A stretch of 64,000 nt of DNA from Trichostrongylus colubriformis (lineage: Eukaryota > Nematoda > Chromadorea > Rhabditida > Trichostrongylidae). The stretch is from contig OZ022256.1 of NCBI GenBank assembly GCA_963978905.1, positions 35,512,001-35,576,000 on the forward strand, given 5' to 3'. A program made the translations under genes and the position numbers. Below are positions 1-10,159 of this stretch, piece after piece; within the stretch, counting starts at the first letter, position 1; each line of letters opens with the position of its first letter. The notes beneath the pieces are model-generated. The model was not told the DNA's origin, did no database searches, and worked only from the letters and a program-made list of their open reading frames with translations.

Positions 1-1337
1 GCACCTGAAAGGTCTGGGCGCTGATGGAAGCTTGGTGTTCGACGACGACCCGTACCCACGGTGGCATCGTTAAGACACAATTACCACGGAATTCTCCATG
101 CATATCATTGCTTCACGCATCTTCAGCACTCCACGCGGAGCTTCCAGAAACATTCAATGTCACAGTGAGTGATTGCTTAGGACTACAACTCACGTCCATT
201 CTGCGGAATGTCCTATCTTATCAGAATAGCTTTACTCTGATGATGAAGCCGTTCGTTTTGTGATCGTTTGGCCTGAAATCGAAGAAGTAGATGCTGATTT
301 GGGTTGAATGGCCACACTAATAAGTAAACGTCTAGTCCCCAACTCTGGTGTTCATTCATGGATATCGTCGTAGACATTGAGAGCTTCGTCCCGGTGACTT
401 TTTAGTGGATGACTTCTGTAATTTTTCCCCTATGTTTTTATCCAACCAGGCCGTCATCCCTGCTTTTTTATAAGTCATGATCATGTGGTGTTTTATATTT
501 TTAGAGCTTTACTAGAGAACGCGTTACCAAAATATGCCTCGCCCCCTCTTTCTCATGGATCTGTCGTTTTGTTGCAATTCGCTCAGGCATATTTATAGTC
601 GAGCTCAGCGTTTATGTCATCATGTGATGCTAAAATATCCAAAAAGGATTCGTTTTTCAGCAGTTGTCCGTTTAATGACATAAAATTTGATCTCTGACAT
701 TGTGTCAGGTTTCATTTGAGAATATCATCCGGCTTTTTACCAAAGACCGAGCTATCCTCTTTGCTATCAAATTTAATCTATTTTTCCCGCCAAGCGTGAC
801 TTCACATAGTTGTACATAGGAGTTATTAGCATTGATTTTCTCGGCCAAATCGCATCATGTTCTGCTGATCTGCCTCTCTGAATTCTTTTGTTTCGCGTGT
901 TCTGTTCGAATTGTTTTCTCGTGTTATCAATCAACGATGTTGCCGGTGGTTTCTGATAGAATGATTCTGTAGTTACGTGTAAAGCATATGTTATATATTC
1001 ATTGAACGCACCAATGCATAAAGTGTCGCAAGGAATGGTATTTGTTGTACACTGCGAAAAAAATGGTGGAGGCCATGTTTGTACGCATCTAAAAAAGCTG
1101 TAGTCCTAGTTGACGTTGACGGAACTTGCTCAGGCAAGCTTTTGCTCCGAATCGTTTGCATAATTGTGGTACTAATGTCGTCCACTACTTTGGCTTCACG
1201 TCTCTCCCTTCTTTTATAATGAACGATCAAGTTCACCTCTAGTGGTTCCTTTTTCTGAAAGCACCGTGACTGCATTGCAAGTTTTGATAATTTTAATTTT
1301 TTTTTTGTTAACTGCTGTTTATCGCCGCAGCTCGCGA
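1..1337. other. no recognised gene
   Basis: AT-rich sequence with scattered stops in all frames. The 79-codon frame near the start has no recognisable motif. I see no repeat shared with the rest of the window and no exon with convincing splice signals. Confidence 0.5.
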
Positions 1338-1490
1338 TGCGAAAGTTACTACAAGGATGCTGAGTTATGGGTAAAAGCTTCGGTGCCGGACGGATGTCGA
1401 ACCCGCACTTCATCCTTTCCGGAGATATGTGCTAATCCATTACACTACCGGCACCACTTCACCTTAACTCAGCTTTTTGAATGGTATGTT
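1338..1490 (-). repeat. tRNA-like repeat, copy 1
   Basis: The minus strand carries a 72-nt tRNA-like core at 1454-1383. It has a paired acceptor (GTGCCGG with CCGGCAC), an A-box-like TAGTGTAATGG, a short D stem (GTG/CAC), a T arm containing GGTTCGA, and no long variable arm. The anticodon loop reads CCGGAAA, so the usual U33 is C, which argues against a working tRNA. Sequence on both sides of the core (a 5' module with AAGCTGAGTT and a 3' tail with AACTCAGCATCC) is shared with the other copies, so the mobile unit is larger than a tRNA. It could be a tRNA-derived SINE or a MITE that captured a tRNA-like sequence. Confidence 0.65.
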
Positions 1491-1497
1491 TAAACAT

Positions 1498-1594
1498 TGG
1501 ATTAGCACATATCCCCGGAAAGGATGAAGTGCGGGTTCGAGTCCCGTCCGGCTCCGAAGCTTTTGCCCATAACTCAGCATCCTTGTAGTAACTT
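1498..1594 (+). repeat. tRNA-like repeat, copy 2 (5' truncated)
   Basis: This is the second copy on the opposite strand. It starts inside the D arm (TGGATTAGCAC) and runs through the anticodon arm, a T arm with GGTTCGAGTCC, and the same tail (AAGCTTTTGCCCATAACTC). The acceptor 5' strand and most of the A box are missing. It sits 8 bp from the head of copy 1, so the two form a head-to-head inverted pair. The anticodon loop is again CCGGAAA. Confidence 0.65.
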
Positions 1595-1824
1595 GTATTG
1601 CAAGTGTCTTGAGCCTCGAGACAGGACTGGAAGTACAGCACTCCCTAGGAGGACTAATTTAAAAGCCGTGGCGGAAATGGTTCGGTCGGATATGAAAAGA
1701 TCACTGAATAAGGAAGTCAGGTGCTCAGTAATACGAAAACGAAGAAAACGGGATGAAACGGTCAAAAACTAAGAAGATCAGACCCCCTCCCACTGTTAGT
1801 TGCGAAAGAAGCGGGTCAGGTTAA

Positions 1825-2249
1825 AGGAATCGTCCACGGAAAATGAGTTTTTGTGTTACCCATATATTTGTGTTGTATTTGCCTAATGTTGGCCTCATGC
1901 ACAATTTCACGCGAAAAAATGTGAATCTGGCTGAGATACAGCACCACAAAGTGCGGTCCCAGTGGGCGGGGCCTCCGTGTAAAAGCCTCGTCCCGTCTTC
2001 CGCCGCCCTTGGGAACGGAGAGTGGGACTGCTTACATAACCTTCTGTTCCTACAATGCGTCTCAGACCACGGCGGACGCGGAACGAGGCTTTTACACAGA
2101 GGCCCCGCCCACTGGGACCGCACTTTGTGGTGCTGTATCTCAGCCAGATCCACATTTTTTCGCGTGAAATTTTGCATGAGGCCAATATTAGGCAAATACA
2201 ACATAAATATATGGGTAACACAAAAACTCATTTTCCGTGGACGATTCCT
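1825..2249. mobile_element. MITE family A, intact copy A1 (palindromic, TTAA-flanked)
   Basis: A 425-bp near-perfect palindrome. It begins AGGAATCGTCCACGG and ends with the reverse complement CGTGGACGATTCCT, and TTAA lies at both ends (1821-1824 and 2250-2253). The arms are about 195 bp around a short centre. It encodes nothing: the 136-codon frames on both strands simply mirror each other. The TTAA duplication resembles the target site of piggyBac-type transposases, although the termini do not show the classical CCC start. Copy A2 at 4655 has the same length. Confidence 0.85.
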
Positions 2250-2253
2250 TTAA

Positions 2254-4650
2254 GAAAGGGTCGGGAGGGGATAAAGCATGAGGCAGCTATTGAAAATGGC
2301 ACCTCCAAAGCTCGAGACACTTTTCACCCCGGAAGCTCGTCACGTGTAGTCTACTGTGACCCCAAACTTCCAATTCGTCACGTGTAGTCTACTGCGACCC
2401 CTAACTTCCAATTTGGTGACTCACTCCAGTAGCTCTCATTACCCACATGTCTTTAAAGGTGCATTAACGCTTGTGAGGAAAGCGGCTCAGTTGGGTCGGA
2501 ATCATGAAGATATGGCCACCCCTCCCCCACCATCCCAATCGCATTCCTATCGGTGACAATTCAAGTGAAGCAAACCTTAGATCGAGCGAATAGTACGCCT
2601 TCAATCGCACTAGCAGAGTAATGACTCATTAGAAGCAGTGCTCGCGGTGCAGCCACTAACAAAAAGGTAACTGGGAAATTCTTGCGTACCACCAGCGATA
2701 ATTGAATGAAAGGTGAGGAGCTCACTTGAAACATGGTAGTAAAATCATAGCAATCGTACCAGTTACAGTCTTAATCATAGTAATAATAGTGGAATGTTGG
2801 GTGGCTTGCACAGAGCGATTTTCTTTTCGCAAAATAGCTTTGTTAGGTATCCCGTGAGACTATTCGTAGTCGTATGCAGGTGTCACTCTCACCCAAGTCA
2901 TACAAAACTATTATCATCCTTCTGTGCTATTCTAATGGAAACACTTTCGAAAAGCCACAAAGGGGTTGGCAAAGTTTCCGGAATGTTTGACAAAACTCAA
3001 TCACGTAGAAAAAACACTGGAGAAAATCAAAGAAAAGTCGTGTTCGTGGAGGCCGTCTTATCCAAATGAAGTTTCTGAAAACAGCTCCAAAGCCTGAGCG
3101 GTTCCCAGTGTGTACGCCGAAACACGTATCCGAAGAAAAGGCGAGATTATGCCGCGCTCTAATGACATCGTTGGACGCAGCAGGTGCCGATGTAAACCTT
3201 AATAACCAGATGCTGGTTCAGTGAAAAAATTTCTGATCTTGATTTTTTGGAACTGCCGATTTTTGCAATAATTTGCTACACGAATGCTGTTATGAGGAAG
3301 ATGAAATTCCCGGTGGAAATATTCGTATGGCTGACTGCAACGAAAACTACCACTTATCAAAAATCCTTATCTGATAAAGCTTTCATCATCACACTTCGAT
3401 GCCGACAGTGGCCAGCGGACTCATAACTTGCATGAGTAATCGCCTATAATTAGTTCGGCCAAGAAGTAGCCCCCATTTCGGTGGCTTGCGCAATTTTGCA
3501 AGATCATATTAGGCCGCTCGGAAGTTCTTGCGGTTTTCGACCTCTAACTGCAAATGTTCTTACAAAATTTATCAGTCGAGATAAGAACCATAAGAATCCA
3601 CACATCTTCGTCAACAAGATACACACTTGTTTGGAGGTATTTCCCACTGTGGAATCGAGACGGAACGAGTTCATTGAAGGTCGCTTCAGCATTTTATTGG
3701 GTTGAAAAATTTCTCCCGAAGAAATTGCCCAGACGCCTGAAGAATAATTGGTGGAAGGCAGGAACGGTGAGCATGGTGGACGCGGTAGAGTTCCGAACGA
3801 GAAGCAACTAATATGGTATGGGTAACCCTTGTGAAACACTAAACAATTGCTCAGAAAGTGAGCTATTCGAAACCGCAAGACTGTTCCGAACAACCTAATA
3901 ACTCTGCTCACACAATAATGGCTGAAACCAAACAAAGATCATTAGATTCAGCACTTTTTTCGAGAGTCCCCTCTGGTAAGCTCCCTGAATCACGAAAGGT
4001 GCTACTGAAAAATGAAAAGGAAATTGACCATTTCAAAACAGCGGGAATCTTTTGACCGACGTACCACTGACGGATAATTTACCGTTAATTTCTTAGTATG
4101 ATGACTTAAATAAATAAACAGTGGGGAGTCAACTTTTTTCTGCTAAATGCAGTTTCTTTCTCACAGTAAGCGTGTACAACGGTAATGTATGTTGTGCTAC
4201 GTCAAGCCACGACAATCGCCTTCTATCTGGACCTTCTTATTCGGAATGATTCGAGCTAGGAGAGCGCCGAGAGCCATGATAAAGAAACTCAGACGCTCCT
4301 TTCAGCATAGGATTTACAATACACCGCCTCCTTGAATACAAGCGTTCGTTTACAGTAGACATGCCTATTCACACCTGAGTGCAGAAATGACAGTGACTTC
4401 AATTCGTTTATGGGTTGCATACGTGTACAAAGGCCCTGGGTTTGATAAAAAACGGTTGTTAGATAATTGTTGGAGGATTCGTCGAAATGCATGGACATAG
4501 TGACCCAAATACCTCTACAAAGCTGTAAATTACATACTTGGCATTACGAAGGATTGAAATTTTCGTTCACCTTAGAAATTGGAAAACTGAAACTATTTCA
4601 AATGCTTGAATTCTCACCGTAGATGCAAATGTTGCCTGCGGTAAGGTGTT
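2254..4650. other. no recognised gene
   Basis: About 2.4 kb between two family A MITEs. A short direct repeat (CGTCACGTGTAGTCTACTG) occurs at about 2338 and 2377. The open frames, for example 2794-3069 and 3504-3935, have no recognisable domain and no strong splice sites, so I do not call a gene. Confidence 0.45.
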
Positions 4651-4654
4651 TTAA

Positions 4655-5079
4655 AGGAATCGTCCACGGAAAATGAGTTTTTGTGTTACCCATATATTTA
4701 CGTTGTATTTGCCTAATGTTGGCCTCATGCAAAATTTCACGCGAAAAAATGTGAATCTGACTGAGATACAGCACCACAAAGTGCGGTCCCAGTGGGTGGG
4801 GCTTCCGTATAAAAGCCTCGTCCCGTCTTCCGCCGCCGTTGGGAACGGAGAGTGGGACTGTTTACGTAACCTTCTGTTCCTACAATGCGTCTCCGACCAC
4901 AGCGGACGCGGTACGAGGCTTTTACGCGAAGGCCCCGCCCACTGGGACCGCACTTTGTGGTGCTGTATCTCAGCCAGATTCACATTTTTTCGCGTGAAAT
5001 TTTGCATGAGGCCAACATTAGGCATATACAACATAAATATATGGGTAAGACAAAAACTCATTTTCCGTGGACGATTCCT
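4655..5079. mobile_element. MITE family A, intact copy A2
   Basis: A 425-bp palindrome with the same termini as A1 (AGGAATCG...CGATTCCT), flanked by TTAA at 4651-4654 and 5080-5083. It aligns with A1 over its whole length. Its right-hand TTAA is shared with the next element, which starts at once with AGGAACCG. Confidence 0.85.
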
Positions 5080-5083
5080 TTAA

Positions 5084-5506
5084 AGGAACCGAAAAGGGTC
5101 AGAAGAAAGAGGAAGATGCAAAGAAATGATCATATTGTAACGAACATTCAAGGGTATCAGCGATAATCGGTGGAAAAACCGGGATTCAAAAGCGCGGCGC
5201 TGTGGTGTGATTCGCATATCACATAAACACACTACTTTCCGAATTGTTCGCTGTAGAGATGCCATTTGTTGTCTCATAGAGTGTATTTCATTCATTCGTG
5301 ATGATGTGAAATAAGTGAAACAACACACAGCAACAAGCGAGTAAAACAATCCAATGAAGATAAGCGAAAGCGTGGGAAAAACTGTGATTACAAATAAAAC
5401 CTAATGAATCTTCGACGTCTTGGCAAGGTGTCGTGTGTGCATTGCGGCAGCTGCAAGCCACCTTCCCCTCATACCGTAAACCAAAATTGCACTCCTCCCG
5501 GTGTCT
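5084..5506. mobile_element. MITE family C, copy C1
   Basis: About 423 bp starting AGGAACCGAAAAGGG after TTAA and ending CTCCCGGTGTCT before TCAA. The reverse complement of the end (AGACACCGGGAG) resembles the start, giving an imperfect terminal inverted repeat. The left 130 bp match, in inverted orientation, the right end of C3 near 38455-38575. The right 200 bp match 5700-5915. The 89-codon minus frame here and the related frame in C3 are repeat sequence, not genes. Confidence 0.65.
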
Positions 5507-5510
5507 TCAA

Positions 5511-5915
5511 AGCACCGTCCTCTGTAAATGAACTCCTGAACTCAGAAAAGATTATGTGTAGGGGAAATCGCGTTGAACTTTTGCGAAACGTTCTTTCGCG
5601 TCTCATCTTGATAGTCTAGCGTGCTTCACCTCAAACTGCATGCTTCAGGCGAGCCGACAGCATTGTCAATTGATGTTGCGTAGGGCGAAATTGATCTCAT
5701 CTATGATGACGTCTAAATTGTTTAACAGCACACTGCAACAAGAAAGTGAAACAATGAACGGGAGAATAAGCGAAAGAGTGAGAACAAAGGGTGTTCATAA
5801 TTCAAAAAAAAACTTTAATGAATTCACACTCAACGCATTGGTGAGGCGTCGTGTGTGCAATGTAGCGCTGCCTCAACCCATGCCGTGAACCAGAATTGCC
5901 CCCTACCAGTGTCCT
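5511..5915. mobile_element. MITE family C, copy C2 (diverged)
   Basis: The right part (5700-5915) is a direct repeat of 5310-5506 in C1. Both contain similar stretches with GCGTCGTGTGTGCA and CCGTGAACCAGAATTG-type sequence. The element ends CCAGTGTCCT before CGAA, and the next MITE starts immediately. The left boundary at 5511 (AGCACCGTCC) is inferred from its abutment to C1. Confidence 0.5.
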
Positions 5916-5919
5916 CGAA

Positions 5920-6306
5920 AGGAACGTGCACGAAAAAATGTCACTGTTGCCCTTATATTTATATTGTATTTGCTGACTAAGGGCCCCACGCAAAGTTTGA
6001 CGCCAAATCTGGCCAAGGTACAGACCCTCAAAGTGGCGTGCGGAAGCGGGATCCCGAGTAAGTGCCAGCTCGGTCGTTCGCCGCGGTTGGAGACGAAGAG
6101 TGGGCCTGTTTACGTGTTTTTCAGGTCTACGACTCGACGGCAGCGGACGCCGGGAGGACACTTACTCTGAAGTCCTAACATTCCGCACTTGAGGAGTTGT
6201 ATCTCAGCCGAATTAGCAGTTTTTCGCGTGAAACTTTGCACGCTTCACTTATCAAAAAAATGCAACATAAATATGTGGGCAACAGGAAATTTCGTGAACG
6301 ATTCAT
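5920..6306. mobile_element. MITE family A, diverged subfamily copy A'
   Basis: About 387 bp with family A landmarks: start AGGAACGTGCACG, TTATATTTATATTGTATTTGC on the left, and TCGCGTGAAACTTTGCA plus AACATAAATATGTGGG on the right. It ends ACGATTCAT before TTGA. The arms still pair but are well diverged from A1 and A2, so this is an older or separate subfamily. Confidence 0.65.
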
Positions 6307-6310
6307 TTGA

Positions 6311-6570
6311 AGACGATGATAGATGTAATGTGGTTGATGAGAAACCTCTAACAGAGGTCACTCTGGTCACTTTGGAAACCAGGGGTCCGAAAACCTTTTT
6401 GTGGCGAAGTTTCCGCTAAAAACGTTCCTCGAACTTACAGGGGCGGCGTAGCGGTTAACAGTTGACAGAGCACGCCTACTAGCGACGTGATTCCTGATTA
6501 TGCTGTGCAAGTGGCCAAGGAGCTCCTGCGGAGTTGGAGATACCGCGACGCGCATTCGTAAACAGGCATT
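6311..6570. mobile_element. MITE family E, partial copy
   Basis: It starts AGACGATGATAG directly after the TTGA that closes the preceding element. It is similar to 21600-21870, with shared blocks including AATGTGGTT, TGGCGAAGT and AGCGACGTGAT. The right half of the full copy is not clearly present. It is the fifth element in the chain that begins at 4655. Confidence 0.5.
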
Positions 6571-6865
6571 TCGTATGTTCTTTTTGGAGCAGCTGATTAT
6601 CTTTTCCAATAGTTTGTTTCCTGATACTTAAACGTAAATTCTCCTTTTTTTCATTTTCCCTTTTCCTGTTTGTTTGTTTCTTACTTGTTGTCTTCACTAG
6701 TTTACGATTAATGATAGAAAGCCTTTTGAAATTTAGTTTTGCTTCCAGGCTGTTTTTTACGCATTGCTCCTCGGTTTTCTGTCGTTGATGACTCACTGAT
6801 TGCTGCCGTTCAATTATCCTTTCTCTTCTCTGCCGCATACAGTTCTGTAATGTGTTGATCATCAC
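6479..6865 (-). other. charged coiled-coil-like open frame, doubtful
   Basis: A 128-codon minus-strand frame rich in Lys, Arg, Gln and Glu, with heptad-like spacing in its first 80 residues. It overlaps the family E repeat at its C-terminal end and lies in an A-rich strand that would favour such a frame by chance. No domain is recognised. It could be an exon or a chance frame, and I favour chance. Confidence 0.12.
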
Positions 6866-6970
6866 AAAGAAGGGTTTTGATTGTTCTATTCATTGAGTAA
6901 GTCGGTAGATTTTGTGGGGCAAAGGTTAAATATGACGCGCTTTTTTTAATGCCTGCTTCGGAGGTACATA

Positions 6971-7130
6971 TTAGAATGGTGTATAGTTTATGCAGTTTTT
7001 TTCGGATTTTATTTAGCAAACAATAATAAAATTCGAAAAAAACGTTTTGAATGATTATTTGAGAGCGTCTTAACCATCGAATTGCCATTTCCCATTCACA
7101 ACAGAGTGCTAACACTGCTTCCCATTTGCG
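6971..7130 (-). mobile_element. mariner 3'-end remnant
   Basis: The + strand begins, after a TA at 6969-6970, with TTAGAATGGTGTATAG, resembling the TTAGGTTGGTGTATAA type of mariner inverted repeat. The layout behind it (a poly-T stretch, GCTAAATAA-like sequence, then a short frame with a Trp-rich end on the minus strand) parallels the better mariner tail at 11302. Only the end of the element is visible. The assignment is tentative. Confidence 0.35.
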
Positions 7131-7839
7131 TGGTAGTCGACCGATTCCTCGAGCGATGTAGTCACCATACTTAGAAGCAAAAGCCCATCGCGGCTATTCG
7201 CTCTAAGGCCGCGTTCATACCTTGCGCACCGACGCCGTCGCCGCCAGTGCAGGCGTCAACGGCGTCAAAATTATATGCTCGCCGCCGACGACGGCGGCAA
7301 TGCGTTGATGTGTTGAGAGAGCTTGACTCTCGGGACTTCTATGAGATATGTTGTTTTATATTTGTTGCTGCTTTCCTCAAAAATGTAATGATTGTTATTT
7401 TCTGTTCTCTACTATGCTTCTTGCCTCTAACACAAAGCAGTTAAGGGGATTTTCTTCTGCTGCTTTCAAATCTAGCTGCAATTACATTATCCACATTGCA
7501 AGAACAAATAGCTGCCTTCGGTATACTGTTTTTGACAAATTAACTTATACATCTTTCTACAATTTCAGGACATATCACAAATTCCAGAGAACGTTGTGCT
7601 GATAGCAAAAACAAGCGCAGCAGCGGCACTGAGTGCCCATTAACTATTTTTCACTGGTTATTTTCGTTAATTCATTTTACTGCTACTCGCCTTTTTTCGA
7701 ATAGCGATTAATACTGCCAAGACTTCTCTCAATAGTCTCAATTTTGTTGTCAAATTATCGATTTCAGGTGGAAAAAAGGGACGATGGTCATCTGCAGGGA
7801 CATTGACGGAGGTGCAGACGCGCATAATAAAACATTTCC
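7131..7839. other. no recognised gene; GC-rich repeat start near 7206
   Basis: At about 7206 the sequence AAGGCCGCGTTCATACCT, followed by many CCG/GCC steps, resembles 20041-20100 (AGGCCCCGTTCACACTC). A shared repeat family is therefore likely. The rest is AT-rich with no convincing coding sequence. Confidence 0.35.
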
Positions 7840-8282
7840 ATCGGCGGTTCCTGGCTTCTCGGCGATCCCTCGCGAGTCGATGATCCACCAACAAATCAAT
7901 GCGAGTAACGGTAATTAAAATACCAAATAAATACGGCAGGCTTCTGATGTAGATGAGTAAATGCGATCATTAGAATAGAATACAACTGGGCCACTCTTTC
8001 GTCAAATTTGACTGAATTCTACAACAAATATCGTTTAATCCTTGCTACGGGCACTAACGACGGTTCCGAGACGAAGAAGGGGGTCGCGACGGTCCCTGGA
8101 CTTACAAGACGAGAAAGAAAAAAACCCAAAAAAAAGGCAATGAAGAAAACCCCCCTTTTTGATGGCTGCGGTTTCCCGCGCTCTTTGCCCCGTCGAATAC
8201 TCAGCGTACGCGGGGGCTCCTCTCGGGACCGTCGGGTGTCGACGTCACGGCAGGGAGCTCTCACCTGAAAGTGGCCGGCGAC
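7840..8282 (-). repeat. 3' LTR of BEL/Pao-type element 1
   Basis: A 443-bp block that recurs in the same orientation at 9701-10159, with shared stretches throughout, such as CTTGCTACGGGCACT and GGACCGTCGGGTGTCGACGT. The matches begin at ATCGGCGG and stop at CCGGCGAC in both copies. The internal coding is on the minus strand, so this is the downstream LTR. I see no TG...CA ends and no target duplication, which suggests decay or imprecise edges. Confidence 0.7.
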
Positions 8283-8478
8283 ACACTGCCGCCCCGGCCA
8301 CCATCCTCTCAAGTATTTTCTTTCTTCTCTGCCACTTTATCTTCTCATCTGGTAAGAAACATAATGCCTCATGATGATTGTTACTCGAACATACGAGCAT
8401 TGTCTTCGGTTTACGCACGGGCCTTCGTGCCCCTTGAGGCGAACCAACAGAAATCTTTCTGTTTCATTATTATCCCCT

Positions 8479-8703
8479 TTATTCTGTTAGGCGGACCTTT
8501 GGGCAACTGTAGGGCAAACGCCATCCTATGGCTTCGCAGAATAAGCAGCGAACCGGTTTTCCATCTTTATTTGTTAACAACTCCAGTTCTTCTTCTTCGT
8601 CGAAATTCCTTTCTTTACAGTTTCGAAGTTTTCTCAGCTTCAAGTTGATCACCTCGTTTTCCATTATGGCCGCTGCTTTTTGAATATCTTCTCGTTCTAC
8701 CAT
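8479..8703 (-). pseudogene. gag C-terminal fragment with zinc-knuckle-like motif (element 1)
   Basis: The minus frame runs through a charged helix-like stretch and then RCLFCEAIGWRLPYSCPKV, a C-X2-C...C arrangement like the first nucleocapsid knuckle of BEL/Pao gag proteins. In a normal element this lies upstream of the protease. Here it lies downstream, so the interior has been rearranged. The frame ends soon after the motif. Confidence 0.5.
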
Positions 8704-8739
8704 TGGTTCTTCTTCTCGGCTTTCTTTCGGATGCGTTTC

Positions 8740-9409
8740 TTATTTTTGCCTTTTCATTGGTGGGCTGGGCTTGTTGCCCGTACTTGTGAATTCTTGAGTT
8801 CCCGACGACTCCAATGTCCAGTAGTGATCCCATTTGTCCATCTCGTCCTCAGTGCTTAGTGCTATCGTCATTGGCTCGATTTTTCCTTGCTTGAGGCTTT
8901 CCTGATACCATATGACCGAACTTCGTTGCAATCAGGTGCAATCCTGATGGAAGTTTCATCATGCTGCCCCTCATGATTTCCCATAATTGGTCGCAACCTA
9001 GGAGGATCTGTGGAAATGACTGTTCACTCGAGTGTGGAATCTGGATGCCTTGCTTTTTCATGAATTTCCAATCTTCTCTTTGTAGATTCACTTGAGTACT
9101 TGCTTTTGTGATTATTTTGCTTTCGAAGAGCTTCAATTTGTGTGGGCGGTCGTTCTCTCCCTTGGCTTCTACTTGGATTTGCTGATAGTTGCCTTGTTTC
9201 GTTTCGTTCGATCCGAATGTATTGACGCGGAGAGTTTTTCTAGCTATAACTGGTAGCTTGAGATCTTCTGCTAATTTGCTGTCTGTGAACGACAGCTCTG
9301 ACCCTGTGTCCAGGGGTATTCTGACTACTCTAGTCCCCTCGAGTCCTTGTATTTGTATTGTGCCGCTTAGGAGGTGTGTAGTTTTTTTGCTTGGCCAAGG
9401 CGTCTCCAT
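8740..9409 (-). pseudogene. BEL/Pao aspartic protease and start of RT region (element 1)
   Basis: The minus frame 9409-8849 has the retropepsin core LDTGSELSFTD at residues 33-43, with Asp-34 as the expected catalytic residue. It continues with ILLGCDQLW near residue 135 and then LPSGLHLIATKFG, the order typical of the Pao protease (DUF1758-type) and its linker to the reverse transcriptase. A frameshift near 8870-8930 moves the frame to MDKWDHYWTLESSG, which matches the conserved start of the Pao RT region. The RT itself is absent. The element is non-autonomous; the protein would have cut the Gag-Pol polyprotein. Confidence 0.75.
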
Positions 9410-9700
9410 GTGCCCGACTCTTTTTTCTGCTTTGTTTCTTGTTTTTTCCTCCTGCGGTCCCCGCTTGTTCGCGTGATCCTTGGGTTCTTATTCTGCTTCT
9501 ACCAGATTTTGGACTGAGTGATCCGCTGTTTCTTTGTGGTCAAGTTCTCCTGAGTGGTGGATGGTTCAGTGGAAAGGGAAAAAGCCACACGCTCGGAGAA
9601 GGTCACCTCGTGTAGTAGTCGAAATTACCAACCTGCTTTTCGGAAGAGGTGACTTCGACGATGAAGAATACATGTGAAGTAGACTACAGGAATACGTTGA

Positions 9701-10159
9701 ATCGGCGGCTCCTGGCTCCTCGGCGATCCCTCGCGAGTCGATGATCCATTAACAAATAAATGCGAGTAACGGTAACTAGAATACCAAGTAAATACGGTAG
9801 GCTTTTGATGTAGATTAGTAAATGCGAGAACTGAATATTAAAATATTAGAACAGAATCTAACTGGGCCAGTCCCTCGCCAAATTTAACTGGATTGTACAA
9901 CAAATATCGTTTAATCCTTGCTACGGGCACTGACAACGGTTCCGAGACGAAGAAGGGGGTCGCCTGACGGTCCCTGGACTTACAAGACGAGAAAGAAAAA
10001 ACCCAAACAAAGGCGGTGAAGAAAAGCCCCCCTTTCTGATTGCTACGGTTTCCCGCGCTCTTTGTCCCGTCGAATACTCAGCGTACGCAGGGGTTCGTTT
10101 CGGGACCGTCGGGTGTCGACGTCACGGCAGGGAGCTCTCACCTTCAAGTAGCCGGCGAC
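9701..10159 (-). repeat. 5' LTR of BEL/Pao-type element 1
   Basis: A 459-bp direct repeat of 7840-8282, clearly diverged from it (many substitutions and small indels), so the insertion is not recent. With the minus-strand protease between them, the whole element spans 7840-10159, about 2.3 kb, far shorter than an autonomous BEL/Pao element. The sequence between 9410 and 9700 would hold the leader and has no gag. Confidence 0.7.

Noticed and set aside
1383..1454. Functional tRNA gene
   Set aside because: C33 instead of U33 in the anticodon loop, and the core sits in a dispersed repeat with shared flanks; a tRNA-like repeat fits better.
1459..1641. Short peptides resembling each other at 991-1641 and 22440-22706
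   Set aside because: Translations of the tRNA-like repeat and its tail.
1821..2253. 136-codon frames on both strands, near-identical to frames at 4651-5083
   Set aside because: They are the two strands of palindromic MITE A; the similarity of the proteins is the similarity of the arms.
5080..5349. FHRLSL-containing frames at 5080-5349 and 38363-38611
   Set aside because: Both lie in family C MITEs in opposite orientation, so the shared translation reflects repeat sequence.
8008..8312. Arg/Lys-rich frames at 8008-8312 on both strands
   Set aside because: They lie inside the LTR of element 1 and are broken in the other LTR copy.
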